From Candidatus Amarobacillus elongatus (GTDB lineage: Bacteria; Chloroflexota; Dehalococcoidia; Tepidiformales; Tepidiformaceae): a stretch of 64,000 nucleotides of DNA. The number at the start of each line of letters is the position of its first letter. The first letter of the stretch is position 1. Below, in pieces: positions 15,809-23,688 of this stretch. The stretch spans positions 186,001 through 250,000 of the forward strand of contig JADJBX010000003.1 in assembly GCA_016703545.1 (NCBI GenBank), given 5' to 3'. The notes under the pieces are model-generated. The model worked only from the letters and a program-made list of their open reading frames with translations. It searched no databases and was not told the origin of the DNA. A program made the position numbers and the translations under genes.

Positions 15809-17536
15809 ATGACCAGATCCCGATGGCGGATGCTCCTTGGCATCTTCGCCGTCCTCGGAGTGTTCTCGATCGCCGTGGCCTGCGGCGACGATGACGACGA
15901 AGGGGACTCGGCGGCCACGCAGCCCGCGGGCGGCAGCCCAACCCAGGCAACCAACAGCGGCGGGGCCCCGAAGGGCACCATCACCATCCGCGCGCTGCAG
16001 TTCGAGAACTGGGACCCCCACTTCTCGGACTTCGCGCAGGACATCTCGCACTTCTACATGGTCAACCGCGGCCTCTACATGCTGGACCTCCAGAACAAGC
16101 CGCAGCCTGAACTGGCCGACGGCATGCCGAAGGTCAGCGCCGATGGCAAGGTCTACACCATCAAGCTGAAGTCCGGCCTCAAGTGGTCGGATGGCCAGCC
16201 GATCAAGGCCGAGCATTTCGTCGCCGGCATCCAGCGCACGTGCAACCCGGATGTCGCCGGCCACTACCAGTTCATCCTCGATGAATCGGTCAAGGGCTGC
16301 CACGACTATTCCGCCGCCGGCAAGGAAGCCGCCGACAAGAAGGAACAGCTCCGCGCCGCCATGGGCGTCAAGGCGATCGACGATCTCACCCTCGAGATCA
16401 CGCTGAACCAGGCGCAGCCGACGTTCACCACCATCCTCACGATGTGGCCCACCTTCCCGACCCCGACCCATAAGGTCGCCAAGGTCGATGACAAGTGGCC
16501 TGGCCCGATGGAGTCGGCCTACACCGGCCCGTTCATGCCCTCCAAGTACACGGAGAAGAACTCGCTCGAACTCGTGCCGAACCCGAACTGGAGCGGCGCG
16601 GCCAAGCCCAAGGTCGAGAAGATCGTCCTCCGCTACATCGATGACCCCGCCGTTGCGACGCAGGCGTACCGCGCCGGCGAAATCGATGCGACCGTCCTCC
16701 CGGCGGCCGAATTCCCGGCCGTGAAGGCCGATTCGAACCTCAGCAAGGAACTGAACCAGTTCCCCGCGACCCGCACCTTCGGCCTCGCGTTCAACCAGCG
16801 CGCGGGCCAGGTCGGCGAGAAGATGGACCTTCGCCTTGCCCTTTCGCAGGCGGTGGACCGCGATGCCATGAACCAGGTCGTCTTCAGGGCGTTCAGACGG
16901 CGACCACCAACTGGATGCCGCCGGACCGCTCGGGCCTGCCCCCTGAACGCGTTCAAGGACCAGGTCGGCTTTAACGTGACCAAGGCGAAGGAGAGCCTCT
17001 CCAAGGCCGGTTACGCGGATGGCAAGGGCTTCCCGAAGCTCACCCTCCTCCTGACCGACACCACGGAGAACAAGGACCTCGGCGCCTTCCTCAAGGACCA
17101 GTGGAAGAAGAACCTGAACATCGACGTGGACCTGGAGTTCGTTGACTCCAAGACCCGCTCGACCCGCTACAACACTGGCGCCTTCCAGCTCGTGATCGCG
17201 GGCTGGCAGGAGGACTACCCGGACCCGGAGAACTGGTACATCGGTCTCCGCGAAACGGGCGGTTCGATCAACAAGGAAGGCTGCAGCCTGCCCGCCCTTG
17301 ATGACCTCATCAAGAAGGCGAAGGTGAACACCAACGACGAAGAGCGCCGCAAGCAGTACCAGGAAGCCGAAAAGCTGGCCGTGACGAACGCCCAGTGCAA
17401 CCTGCCGCTGTGGCACGTCAGCGCCCTGCGCCTCGTGAAGCCCTATATCACGGGCATGAAGGAGAGCAAGCGCGCCGGCGATACGTTCGTCATGGGCGAC
17501 TGGAACCCGGAAAACTGGGCTACGTCCAAGAAGTGA
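15809..17536 (+). CDS. Peptide/solute ABC transporter substrate-binding lipoprotein (family 5), compensated double frameshift at 16885-16945
   Basis: A 575-residue extracytoplasmic binding protein of the oligopeptide/dipeptide class. Its signal peptide ends in IAVAC with Cys25 as the lipid-anchored residue, followed by an acidic linker. The solute-binding core follows (VYTIKLKSGLKWSDGQPIKA, then PEDYPDPENWY-type C-lobe). Residues about 362-380 (FRAFRRRPPTGCRRTARACP) are out of character, while the +1 frame there reads QGVQTATTNWMPPDRSGLP, the family-typical segment. A base is therefore missing near 16887 and one is extra near 16943. AGGAGGG precedes the ATG. Two permease genes follow. Confidence 0.9.
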   Translation: MTRSRWRMLLGIFAVLGVFSIAVACGDDDDEGDSAATQPAGGSPTQATNSGGAPKGTITIRALQFENWDPHFSDFAQDISHFYMVNRGLYMLDLQNKPQPELADGMPKVSADGKVYTIKLKSGLKWSDGQPIKAEHFVAGIQRTCNPDVAGHYQFILDESVKGCHDYSAAGKEAADKKEQLRAAMGVKAIDDLTLEITLNQAQPTFTTILTMWPTFPTPTHKVAKVDDKWPGPMESAYTGPFMPSKYTEKNSLELVPNPNWSGAAKPKVEKIVLRYIDDPAVATQAYRAGEIDATVLPAAEFPAVKADSNLSKELNQFPATRTFGLAFNQRAGQVGEKMDLRLALSQAVDRDAMNQVVFRAFRRRPPTGCRRTARACPLNAFKDQVGFNVTKAKESLSKAGYADGKGFPKLTLLLTDTTENKDLGAFLKDQWKKNLNIDVDLEFVDSKTRSTRYNTGAFQLVIAGWQEDYPDPENWYIGLRETGGSINKEGCSLPALDDLIKKAKVNTNDEERRKQYQEAEKLAVTNAQCNLPLWHVSALRLVKPYITGMKESKRAGDTFVMGDWNPENWATSKK

Positions 17537-17570
17537 GCCGTCGCTGCGAACCAGCCTCGGACTAACGGCA

Positions 17571-17602
17571 AAGGGGGTGCGGCCGTTCGGCCTCACCCCC
17601 TT
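17571..17602 (+). terminator. Intra-operon hairpin between binding protein and permease genes
   Basis: AAGGGGGTG at the 5' arm pairs with CACCCCCTT, and the inner GGCC/GGCC arms close on GTTC, giving about 13 paired bases with one mismatch. No T-run follows, so partial termination or 3'-end protection of the binding-protein message is likelier than full termination. Confidence 0.6.
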
Positions 17603-17625
17603 CACCGTCTCCCGGAGACAACTCC

Positions 17626-18588
17626 ATGGTCGGATACACCATCCGCCGCTTCCTCGCTCTCATCCCGCTGCTGTTCGCGGTCGTCACCATCACCTTCTTC
17701 CTCATGCACGCCGTGCAGGGTGGCCCGTTCGATAGCGACCGGCCCCTGACCGAGAACACGCGCGCCCGCCTCGAGGAGAAGTACAACCTCGATGGGTCCC
17801 TCGGCGAACAGTACGTCTACTACCTCCGCAACCTCGGCCGCGGCGACCTGGGCATTTCGTTCTCGAACGACCGGCCGGTCCGCGACATCATCGCCGACCG
17901 CTTCCCCGTCTCGCTGCACCTCGGGCTCTACGCCTTCGTGTTCGCGCTCTCGATGGGGCTCGTGCTCGGCGTCGTCGCCGCTCTGCACCAGAACGGCCGC
18001 TGGGACTATGCAACGGTGTTCATTTCCACCGTGGGGGCGGCCCTGCCGCCATTCATCCTCGCGCCCTTCCTCGTCTGGGGCTTCGCCCTCAAGCTCGACT
18101 GGTTCAACGTCCTCAGCTCGGATTACGGGCCGATCAGTGTGCTGGACTGGAGCTGGGTATGGCACGACCTGACGCATATGCGCCAGATCGTCCTGCCGAC
18201 GGTCGCGCTGGGCTTCCTGCCGGCGGCGTTCATTGCCCGCGTCACCCGCGCCTCCATGCTCGACGTGCTGCGCCAGGACTACATCCGCACGGCCCGCTCA
18301 AAGGGGCTGGACCACTTCAGGGTGGTCATGCGCCACGCCATCCGCAACGCGCTCATCCCCGTGCTCACCATCGCCGGGCCGATTTTCGCGGGCCTCATCA
18401 CCGGCTCATTCATCATCGAACGCGCCTTTAGCATCCCGGGGTTGGGCCGTTCGTTTATCGAATCCGTCGTCAACCGGGACTACGGTGTGATCATGGGAAC
18501 GACGGTGTTCTTCGCCGTCATCATCAGCGTCATGAACCTGGTCGTGGACCTGGCGTACGCCATCGTCGATCCGCGCATCCGGCTCTAG
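17626..18588 (+). CDS. Peptide ABC transporter permease (OppB/DppB type)
   Basis: A 320-residue inner-membrane permease with about six hydrophobic helices beginning at FLALIPLLFAVVTITFFLM. The binding-protein-dependent transport motif is visible as DYIRTARSKGLDHFRVVMRHAIRNALIPV, the EAA-type loop that contacts the ATPase. It would form the channel with the next gene. A GGAG lies before the ATG at 17626. ATPase genes (oppD/F) are not present downstream, so they must be encoded elsewhere or shared. Confidence 0.93.
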   Translation: MVGYTIRRFLALIPLLFAVVTITFFLMHAVQGGPFDSDRPLTENTRARLEEKYNLDGSLGEQYVYYLRNLGRGDLGISFSNDRPVRDIIADRFPVSLHLGLYAFVFALSMGLVLGVVAALHQNGRWDYATVFISTVGAALPPFILAPFLVWGFALKLDWFNVLSSDYGPISVLDWSWVWHDLTHMRQIVLPTVALGFLPAAFIARVTRASMLDVLRQDYIRTARSKGLDHFRVVMRHAIRNALIPVLTIAGPIFAGLITGSFIIERAFSIPGLGRSFIESVVNRDYGVIMGTTVFFAVIISVMNLVVDLAYAIVDPRIRL

Positions 18589-18599
18589 AAAGACTTCGC

Positions 18600-19559
18600 A
18601 TGTCGACCATCGCGCAGCCATTCGACTTCACTCAGCAGCAGGTTTTCACCAAGCAACGCGGGCTCTGGAGCCAGGCGTTCATGCGATTGCGGCAAAACCG
18701 CCTCGCGGTGATCTCCGGGGCCATCCTCGGGTTCATCCTCCTGCTCTCCATCCTTGCCGAGGCCGTTCCCGCCGTCCGCCGCTACGACTACGACGAGAAC
18801 GACTACTCGGTCATCGATCAGAAGCCGAGCATGGACCACTTCATGGGGACCGATAACCTCGGGCGGGACATGTGGTCGCGGCTGCTGCAGGGCACGCTCT
18901 TCTCCCTCAAGATCGGCTTCCTCGCCGAGGCCGTGGTCGTCACGCTGGGCATCTCGTTTGGCATGCTCGCCGCCCTGGGCGGCAAGAAGACCGACCAGGT
19001 CGTCGTCTGGATCACGGACATGGCCTACGCCTTCCCGGATCTGCTGATGATCATCCTCTTCCGGCAGGTGCTCTTCGGGCGCGACTGGCCGATCATCGGC
19101 GCGGGCGACCCCCAGGTTCCGGGGTTCTCCGGTGTGTTGTTGGCGACGGTTCTCGCTATCTCGTTCGTGAGCTGGGTGACCGTCTGCCGGCTGGTGCGCG
19201 GGCAGATCCTCTCGCTGAAGGAATCGGACTACGTGATGGCGGCGCGCTGCGTGGGCGCGAGCCAGTGGCGCATCGTCCGCTCGCACATGCTCCCGAACAC
19301 CCTCAGCACCGTCATCGTCGCGGTCACGTTCGGCATCCCCACCCGCATCTTCGCGGAGGCCGCGCTCGGCTTCATCGGCCTCTCGGTGCCCGCGCCGTTC
19401 GCCAGCCTCGGAACACTCGTGAACGACGGCTATGCGAAGATCTACACCAATAACCTGCTCGTCATCTGGCCCTGCATCATGATTGCGGTGCTGATGCTCT
19501 GCTTCACCTTCCTCGGCGACGGCCTGCGCGATGCGCTCGACCCCCGCACGCGGAAGTAG
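18600..19559 (+). CDS. Peptide ABC transporter permease (OppC/DppC type)
   Basis: A 319-residue partner permease. An N-terminal cytosolic segment of about 30 residues is followed by the first helix (AVISGAILGFILLLSILAEAV), then HFMGTDNLGRDMWSRLLQGT, a hallmark of OppC proteins. The EAA loop is VMAARCVGASQWRIVRSHMLPN. The gene begins 11 bases after the upstream permease. It ends the three-gene transporter set; a tRNA gene follows. Confidence 0.93.
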   Translation: MSTIAQPFDFTQQQVFTKQRGLWSQAFMRLRQNRLAVISGAILGFILLLSILAEAVPAVRRYDYDENDYSVIDQKPSMDHFMGTDNLGRDMWSRLLQGTLFSLKIGFLAEAVVVTLGISFGMLAALGGKKTDQVVVWITDMAYAFPDLLMIILFRQVLFGRDWPIIGAGDPQVPGFSGVLLATVLAISFVSWVTVCRLVRGQILSLKESDYVMAARCVGASQWRIVRSHMLPNTLSTVIVAVTFGIPTRIFAEAALGFIGLSVPAPFASLGTLVNDGYAKIYTNNLLVIWPCIMIAVLMLCFTFLGDGLRDALDPRTRK

Positions 19560-19581
19560 CACTCGCAGGCCCGGCAACCGC

Positions 19582-19610
19582 GTGACCGTTGGCGCATCGC
19601 TTGCTAGGAT
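19582..19610 (+). promoter_or_regulatory. Putative promoter of tRNA-Ala
   Basis: GTGACC at 19582-19587, a 17-base spacer and TAGGAT at 19605-19610 give a reasonable sigma70-type promoter, with initiation about 28 bases before the tRNA. Confidence 0.5.
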
Positions 19611-19645
19611 CACTTCCGTGCCCGGCGGAATGGGCACCGACGGTT

Positions 19646-19721
19646 GGGGCTGTAGCTCAATCGGGAGAGCGCAACACTGGCAGTGTTGAGGTAGAGGGTT
19701 CGAATCCCTCCAGCTCCACCA
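19646..19721 (+). tRNA. tRNA-Ala(GGC), CCA encoded
   Basis: A 76-base cloverleaf: acceptor GGGGCTG pairs with CAGCTCC, including the G3-U70 wobble that identifies alanine tRNAs. The D-arm is GCTC/GAGC, the anticodon stem CAACA/TGTTG with loop CTGGCAG (anticodon GGC), and the T-arm GAGGG-TTCGAAT-CCCTC. The 3' CCA is present in the DNA. It reads GCC and GCU codons, the former very common here. Confidence 0.97.
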
Positions 19722-19744
19722 ACCATCCCTCCATCGCAGCGATC

Positions 19745-19769
19745 AAGGCCGCCGCCCGGGCGGCCTTTT
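19745..19769 (+). terminator. Rho-independent terminator after tRNA-Ala
   Basis: GGCCGCC (19747-19753) pairs with GGCGGCC (19759-19765) and is followed by TTTT. Placement 24 bases after the tRNA fits termination of the tRNA, and possibly of the opp transcript. Confidence 0.8.
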
Positions 19770-19801
19770 GCATGGCCCCTATCTCTCGGCCCTCATGCAA
19801 C

Positions 19802-19832
19802 GAAAACGAGGCGGCCCACATCGGGCCGCCTC
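19802..19832 (-). terminator. Terminator of the NYN-domain gene
   Basis: GAGGCGGCCC (19808-19817) pairs perfectly with GGGCCGCCTC (19823-19832) around a 5-base loop. On the minus strand it is followed by GTTTTCG. It ends transcripts leaving the NYN gene at 19862. Confidence 0.75.
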
Positions 19833-19861
19833 GTTCGTCGTTGGCAGTGGGATTGGCGCCG

Positions 19862-20991
19862 CTAGACGCGAATCTCCTTGAGCCGCTGCGCCTGCGCCAG
19901 GTCGATGTACTCGTCCGCGGCGTTCTTCAGGTTCATGGCCGCGCTCTGCGCCACCGCGACCACTTCACAGCGGACGCCGCGGTTCTGCACGTACTCCACC
20001 AGCGGTTGGAAGTCGCCGTCACCGGAGACGAGGCAAACCACATCCAGGCGGTCGAGCATGGCCACGACGTCGAGCGCGAGCTCGATGTCCACGTTCGCCT
20101 TCACCGTGCCATCCGAGAACCGCTTCAGGGGCTTGGTAACCACCTTGAAGCCGCGCCCGAGGAACGGCTCGGCGAAGCGCTGCGTTTCCATGCTCACGTT
20201 GAGGTCGTCGTGGACCGGGGAGTAGGCGACCGCGCGGATGAGCTGGCGGTCGCGCGTGAGCATGCGCAGCACCTTGCCCCAGTCGAAACGGGCGCGAAGG
20301 CGGTCGCAGGCCAGCTCGATGTTCGCGGCATCGACGAAGACGCCCACGCGCTGCGGCGCCGCGACGGCCGTGCCACCGGCGCCACCGCCCCTGCGGGCGT
20401 TTTCCTCTTGCTGGCGAAGGGCTGCTCAATCTGCGCGCTCTGGCGTTCCATGGCGCGAAGGATGGACGCGGTTTCGTTCGAACCGTCGGCGTGGGGTGCG
20501 CCCCGAGCCGCGGTGCGCGCGGGCGGCTTCACCGGCTCCGGCGCGGGTGCGGCTGCCTCCGGCGTCTCGACGGCAGCCGCGGCCTTCGGTGCGCGCGAGC
20601 GGGGTGCGCGCCGGGGCTTCTCCTCGGCTGCCGGAGCATCGCCCACTGGCAGCTCCGCCTGTTCGGCCTGCTCGCCCGGAGTTTCGGTCTCGGCGGCGGC
20701 AGCGGCGGCGGCACGCGGGGTGCGACGACGTGGCGCGCGTGCGGGCGGCGTCTCCTCTGCGGGCGCGCTCTCAGCTTCGGCTTCGGAGCCTTCGGTGGTG
20801 CCCTCCGCGCCATCCGTCGGGCGGCGGCGGCGGCCACCGCGGGATCCGCGACGGGTGCGGCGGCGGCCTTCCTCGGTCGATTCGTCCAGTTCCGCCATCA
20901 CCTCCGGTGATGGCTCCGGCGGCGCTTCGCGCTCCGGTTCAGGGTCGACCTGCGACGGCAGGTCCTTCCGGCGGGGAAAAATGTTCAACAT
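19862..20991 (-). CDS. NYN-domain (LabA/DUF88-like) protein with Arg/Ala/Glu-rich N-terminal region (frameshift near 20420)
   Basis: About 376 residues when one missing base near 20418-20425 is restored. The first ~190 residues are low complexity, with an arginine cluster (RRRTRRGSRGGRRRR) and alternating Ala/Glu/Pro runs, probably disordered and RNA-binding. The C-terminal ~165 residues form a NYN PIN-like domain: VGVFVDAANIELACDRL, then KANVDIELALDVV and CLVSGDGDFQPLVEYV, giving the usual acidic active-site residues. NYN domains are metal-dependent RNases. The two halves read in different frames, joined as IEQ-ALRQQEENARR. The target RNA is unknown. Confidence 0.78.
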
Positions 20992-20996
20992 CAGGG

Positions 20997-22060
20997 TTAC
21001 ACTCCCATCCTTTGCAGGACGCTGATGCGGGCCGCGACGAGACCCGCGATGTGTTCGAGCGCCTTTGCCGAAGAGGAGTCCGGGTGCGCGTAGACGACCG
21101 GCGTGCCCGCATCGGCATCCTGCCGCACGGCAGGCTCGATCGGGATTTCGCCGAGGAAATCGATGCCCAGTTCGTCCGCCGCCGTGCGAGCGCCGCCGTG
21201 ACCGAAGATGTCATAACGGGTGCCGGTATCGGGGCGATGAAGTAGCTCATGTTCTCGATCATTCCGAACACCGGCACGTCGAGCTTTTCGAACATCGAGA
21301 TCGCCTTGCTCGCGTCCTCGATGGAGACCTCCTGCGGGGTCGAGACGATGACCACGCCCGAAATCGGGGCGTCCTGCGCCATGCTCATGGCGGCGTCGCT
21401 CGTGCCCGGCGGAAGGTCAATGACGAGGTAGTCGAGGTCGGGCCAGGGGACATCGTGCAGCAGCTGCCGCACGGCGCTGCCGATCATGGGGCCGCGCCAC
21501 ACGACCGGCGTGCCCTTGGGCAGCAGGAAGCCGATGGACACGAGGTGAACGCCGTACCGCTCGACAGCCCGCAGGCCTTCGGTGCTTTCGCGCTGAAGGC
21601 CGGGTTGCACGCCGAACATCGTCGGCAGGTTCGGCCCGGTGATGTCGGCGTCGATGAGGCCGACGCGGGCGCCGGCCTTCGCAAGCGCGACGGCGAGGTT
21701 GGTCGCGACCGTCGACTTGCCCACGCCGCCCTTGTTGCTCGCGACGGCGATGATGTTGCGCACGTTGGCAACCGGCTTCTGGCCCTCCTTCGGGTTCGAA
21801 GCGCGAACGTTTGCTCCCCACGTGATGGAGAGGTTGGCGATACCCAGCGGTTCCAGCGCGCCGCGAATGTCCTGCTCGATCGTGTCCTTGAGCGGGCAGG
21901 CCGGGGTCGTGAGTTCGATGGTCAGGCGAACGGAGCGGTCTTCAACGACGACGTCCTTCACCATTCCGAGGCGGACGATGCTGGCGTGCAGTTCGGGGTC
22001 GTTGACGGTCATAAGGGCAGCCATGACATCGTCATGGGTCGCTGCCTGCGGTGAGGTCAT
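20997..22060 (-). CDS. mrp: Mrp/ApbC-type iron-sulfur carrier ATPase (frameshift near 21232)
   Basis: About 354 residues after restoring one base. An N-terminal MIP18/DUF59 domain (about 1-90; TVNDPELHASIVRLGMVKDV and TTPACPLKDTIEQD) is followed by a deviant Walker A, SNKGGVGKST, and VIDLPPGTSDAAMSM. Downstream of SYFIAP the annotated frame becomes nonsense, but the next frame continues DTGTRYDIFGHGGARTAAD to a stop at 20997. The CxxC of many Mrp proteins is absent (APDTG instead). It probably loads Fe-S clusters onto client enzymes. Start ATG 22060. The NYN gene begins 5 bases after its stop. Confidence 0.88.
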
Positions 22061-22250
22061 AGGGTTGTGCAAGCTACCTTTCGGGGTGCCGCCATGGCGG
22101 CTGCTGAACGAGGACGGGATGGGCGCTGCCCCGCGGCGGCGCGCTCGCATCGAAGGTGCCTCACCTCGATCGTAGCCCCCGTGCGATGTCCTTGCAAACC
22201 GTTTACGCGTTCTTTGAATGCTGCCACATACGGTGAAGCGAAGGATCTGC

Positions 22251-22272
22251 TACAGTTCTACCGTCCGGTAGA
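22251..22272 (+). promoter_or_regulatory. -10-like TACAGT with TCTACCGTCCGGTAGA operator palindrome
   Basis: TACAGT at 22251-22256 is immediately followed by a 7-2-7 inverted repeat, TCTACCG-TC-CGGTAGA (22257-22272), over the expected transcription start, 21 bases before the ATG of a 76-residue protein. The layout is typical of a TetR-family operator. Confidence 0.5.
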
Positions 22273-22293
22273 CGTCGGAGAGAGGAATAATCC

Positions 22294-22524
22294 ATGGCAC
22301 AAATGCATCCCATCGAGGCGGCGAGCATGTCCCCCGTTTGCCGTCACCACTGGGTCATCGAAACGCCGAATGGCTCCGTATCCTCGGGCCGGTGCAAGCG
22401 CTGCGGCGTTGCCCGCGAATTCCGCAATTCGAATGAAGACATGATGTGGGACAGCGACAGCTTCAGCCTCAACGGTTCGCGGTATCGCGGCCGCCGCTCC
22501 GAGGGCGCCCAGGACCTCTCCTGA
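22294..22524 (+). CDS. Small putative zinc-binding protein
   Basis: A 76-residue protein with CRHHWVIETPNGSVSSGRCKRCG (spaced C, HH and CxxC) in residues 16-38, suggesting a single zinc knuckle. It continues with REFRNSNEDMMWDSDSF and an arginine-rich end. I recall no function for it. GGAGAGAGG precedes the ATG at 22294. A strong terminator follows at 22546, so it is a single-gene unit under its own palindrome-bearing promoter, suggesting a regulated or abundant small protein. Confidence 0.65.
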   Translation: MAQMHPIEAASMSPVCRHHWVIETPNGSVSSGRCKRCGVAREFRNSNEDMMWDSDSFSLNGSRYRGRRSEGAQDLS

Positions 22525-22545
22525 TCGCTCGCTCTATTCGCATGA

Positions 22546-22577
22546 AAACGGCCCGCTCAAGTACGAGCGGGCCGTTT
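22546..22577 (+). terminator. Strong hairpin terminator after the small zinc protein
   Basis: AAACGGCCCGCTC (22546-22558) pairs perfectly with GAGCGGGCCGTTT (22565-22577), a 13-bp stem ending in TTT with a 6-base loop. The A/T ends make it potentially bidirectional. Confidence 0.8.
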
Positions 22578-22604
22578 CGCGTTCCGCGGGTTCGCCGCGT
22601 GCCG

Positions 22605-22618
22605 TACACTGTCGCCAA
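22605..22618 (+). promoter_or_regulatory. Putative leaderless -10 of pyrD
   Basis: TACACT at 22605-22610 is 7 bases from the pyrD ATG, and there is no Shine-Dalgarno. The promoter lies just beyond the terminator at 22577. Confidence 0.4.
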
Positions 22619-23556
22619 TGCCCCCCAGCCTCGAAATCGACCTCGCGCCCACCCATAAGACCGGCCTGTTGGTATCCAATCCTGTCATGCCGGCTTCCGG
22701 CACGTTCTCCTGGGGCGTGGAGTTCGCGCGCCAGTTCGGCGTCAGCGGCCTGGGCGCCGTGGTCTCGAAGGGCATCACGATGGAGTCCCGCCAGGGCAAC
22801 CGCCAGCCCCGCGTCGCCGAGACGCCATCGGGCATGCTCAACTCCATCGGCCTTCAAAATATCGGCATCGAAAAAGTGATCACCGAGATGGCCCCTCTCT
22901 GGGAGAAGTGGGACGTCCCGGTGATTGCGAATATCGCCGCCGATACGGTCGATGAGTTCGGCGAAATGGCGCGCATGCTCGATGGCGTCCCCGGTATCGC
23001 CGCGCTCGAACTGAACATCAGCTGCCCGAACGTGGACATCGGCGGCATTGAAATCGGCCAGAACGTCGAAGCCTCCGCCCGCGCGACACGCGCCGCCGTT
23101 CGCAACACGGACCTGCCCGTCATCGTGAAACTGACCCCCAACGTGACCGACCCGGTCCGGCTGGCGGTGGCCTGCGAAGAGGCCGGCGCCGCCGCGATCT
23201 GCGCCATCAACACGGTGCTGGGCATGACCATCGACATTCGCGCCCGCCAGCCCGTGCTTCCGCGTGCGCGCGGCGGCCTGAGCGGCCCGGCCATCAAGCC
23301 CATCGCCCTCCGCATCGTGTACGACGTGGCGAACGCGGTGCACGTCCCCGTCATCGGCTGCGGCGGCATCTCGACCGGCGAGGACGCGATCGAATTCCTG
23401 ATGGCCGGCGCGAGTGCGGTCCAGGTCGGTACCGCGACCTTCTTCAACCCGCGCGCCCCGCTCGACGTGCTCGATGGCATGTGCGCCTGGATGGACGCGA
23501 ATGGTGTTGAGGACGTGCGCGAGATCATCGGCGCCGCCCGGCCCATGCGCGGCTAA
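22618..23556 (+). CDS. pyrD: Dihydroorotate dehydrogenase, class 1B catalytic subunit
   Basis: A 312-residue FMN enzyme oxidising dihydroorotate to orotate in pyrimidine synthesis. NPVMPASGTFSWG at the N-terminus, ELNISCPNVDIGG with the catalytic Cys that marks class 1, VIVKLTPNVTD and the C-terminal VIGCGGISTGEDAIEFLMAGASAVQVGTA binding FMN phosphate. Class 1B enzymes use a PyrK flavin/Fe-S partner, not visible nearby. Starts 7 bases after a -10-like box. Followed by a strong terminator. The absence of other pyr genes suggests a scattered pathway. Confidence 0.95.
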   Translation: MPPSLEIDLAPTHKTGLLVSNPVMPASGTFSWGVEFARQFGVSGLGAVVSKGITMESRQGNRQPRVAETPSGMLNSIGLQNIGIEKVITEMAPLWEKWDVPVIANIAADTVDEFGEMARMLDGVPGIAALELNISCPNVDIGGIEIGQNVEASARATRAAVRNTDLPVIVKLTPNVTDPVRLAVACEEAGAAAICAINTVLGMTIDIRARQPVLPRARGGLSGPAIKPIALRIVYDVANAVHVPVIGCGGISTGEDAIEFLMAGASAVQVGTATFFNPRAPLDVLDGMCAWMDANGVEDVREIIGAARPMRG

Positions 23557-23582
23557 CAGCATCCAGGTCCCCGGGACAAACA

Positions 23583-23616
23583 GAAGCAGGCCGGCACACA
23601 CGTGCCGGCCTGCTTC
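23583..23616 (+). terminator. Terminator after pyrD
   Basis: A 15-bp perfect stem, 23583-23597 with 23602-23616, closes on a 4-base ACAC loop; the 3' arm ends TGCTTC followed by GTTGG. It insulates pyrD from the convergent exporter gene. Confidence 0.75.
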
Positions 23617-23625
23617 GTTGGTGAT

Positions 23626-23666
23626 CCGCTGGTGGGGTGGGCAATCGGCGCCCACCCCACCAGCGG
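23626..23666 (-). terminator. Long hairpin downstream of the exporter operon
   Basis: A 17-bp perfect stem (23626-23642 with 23650-23666) and 7-base loop, 23 bases beyond the stop of the minus-strand FtsX-type permease. No T-run follows, so it may stabilise the 3' end rather than terminate alone. Confidence 0.6.
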
Positions 23667-23688
23667 CTAACGGCCAACCGCTCCCCCA

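Noticed and set aside
15548..17605. A 685-codon minus-strand frame opposite the peptide-binding lipoprotein
   Set aside because: It spans the lipoprotein gene, its upstream region and the intergenic hairpin, with no ribosome-binding site or domain.
20194..22150. Programmed frameshifting in the NYN and mrp genes
   Set aside because: No slippery heptamer with a downstream structure stands out, and unrelated genes show the same kind of single-base loss.
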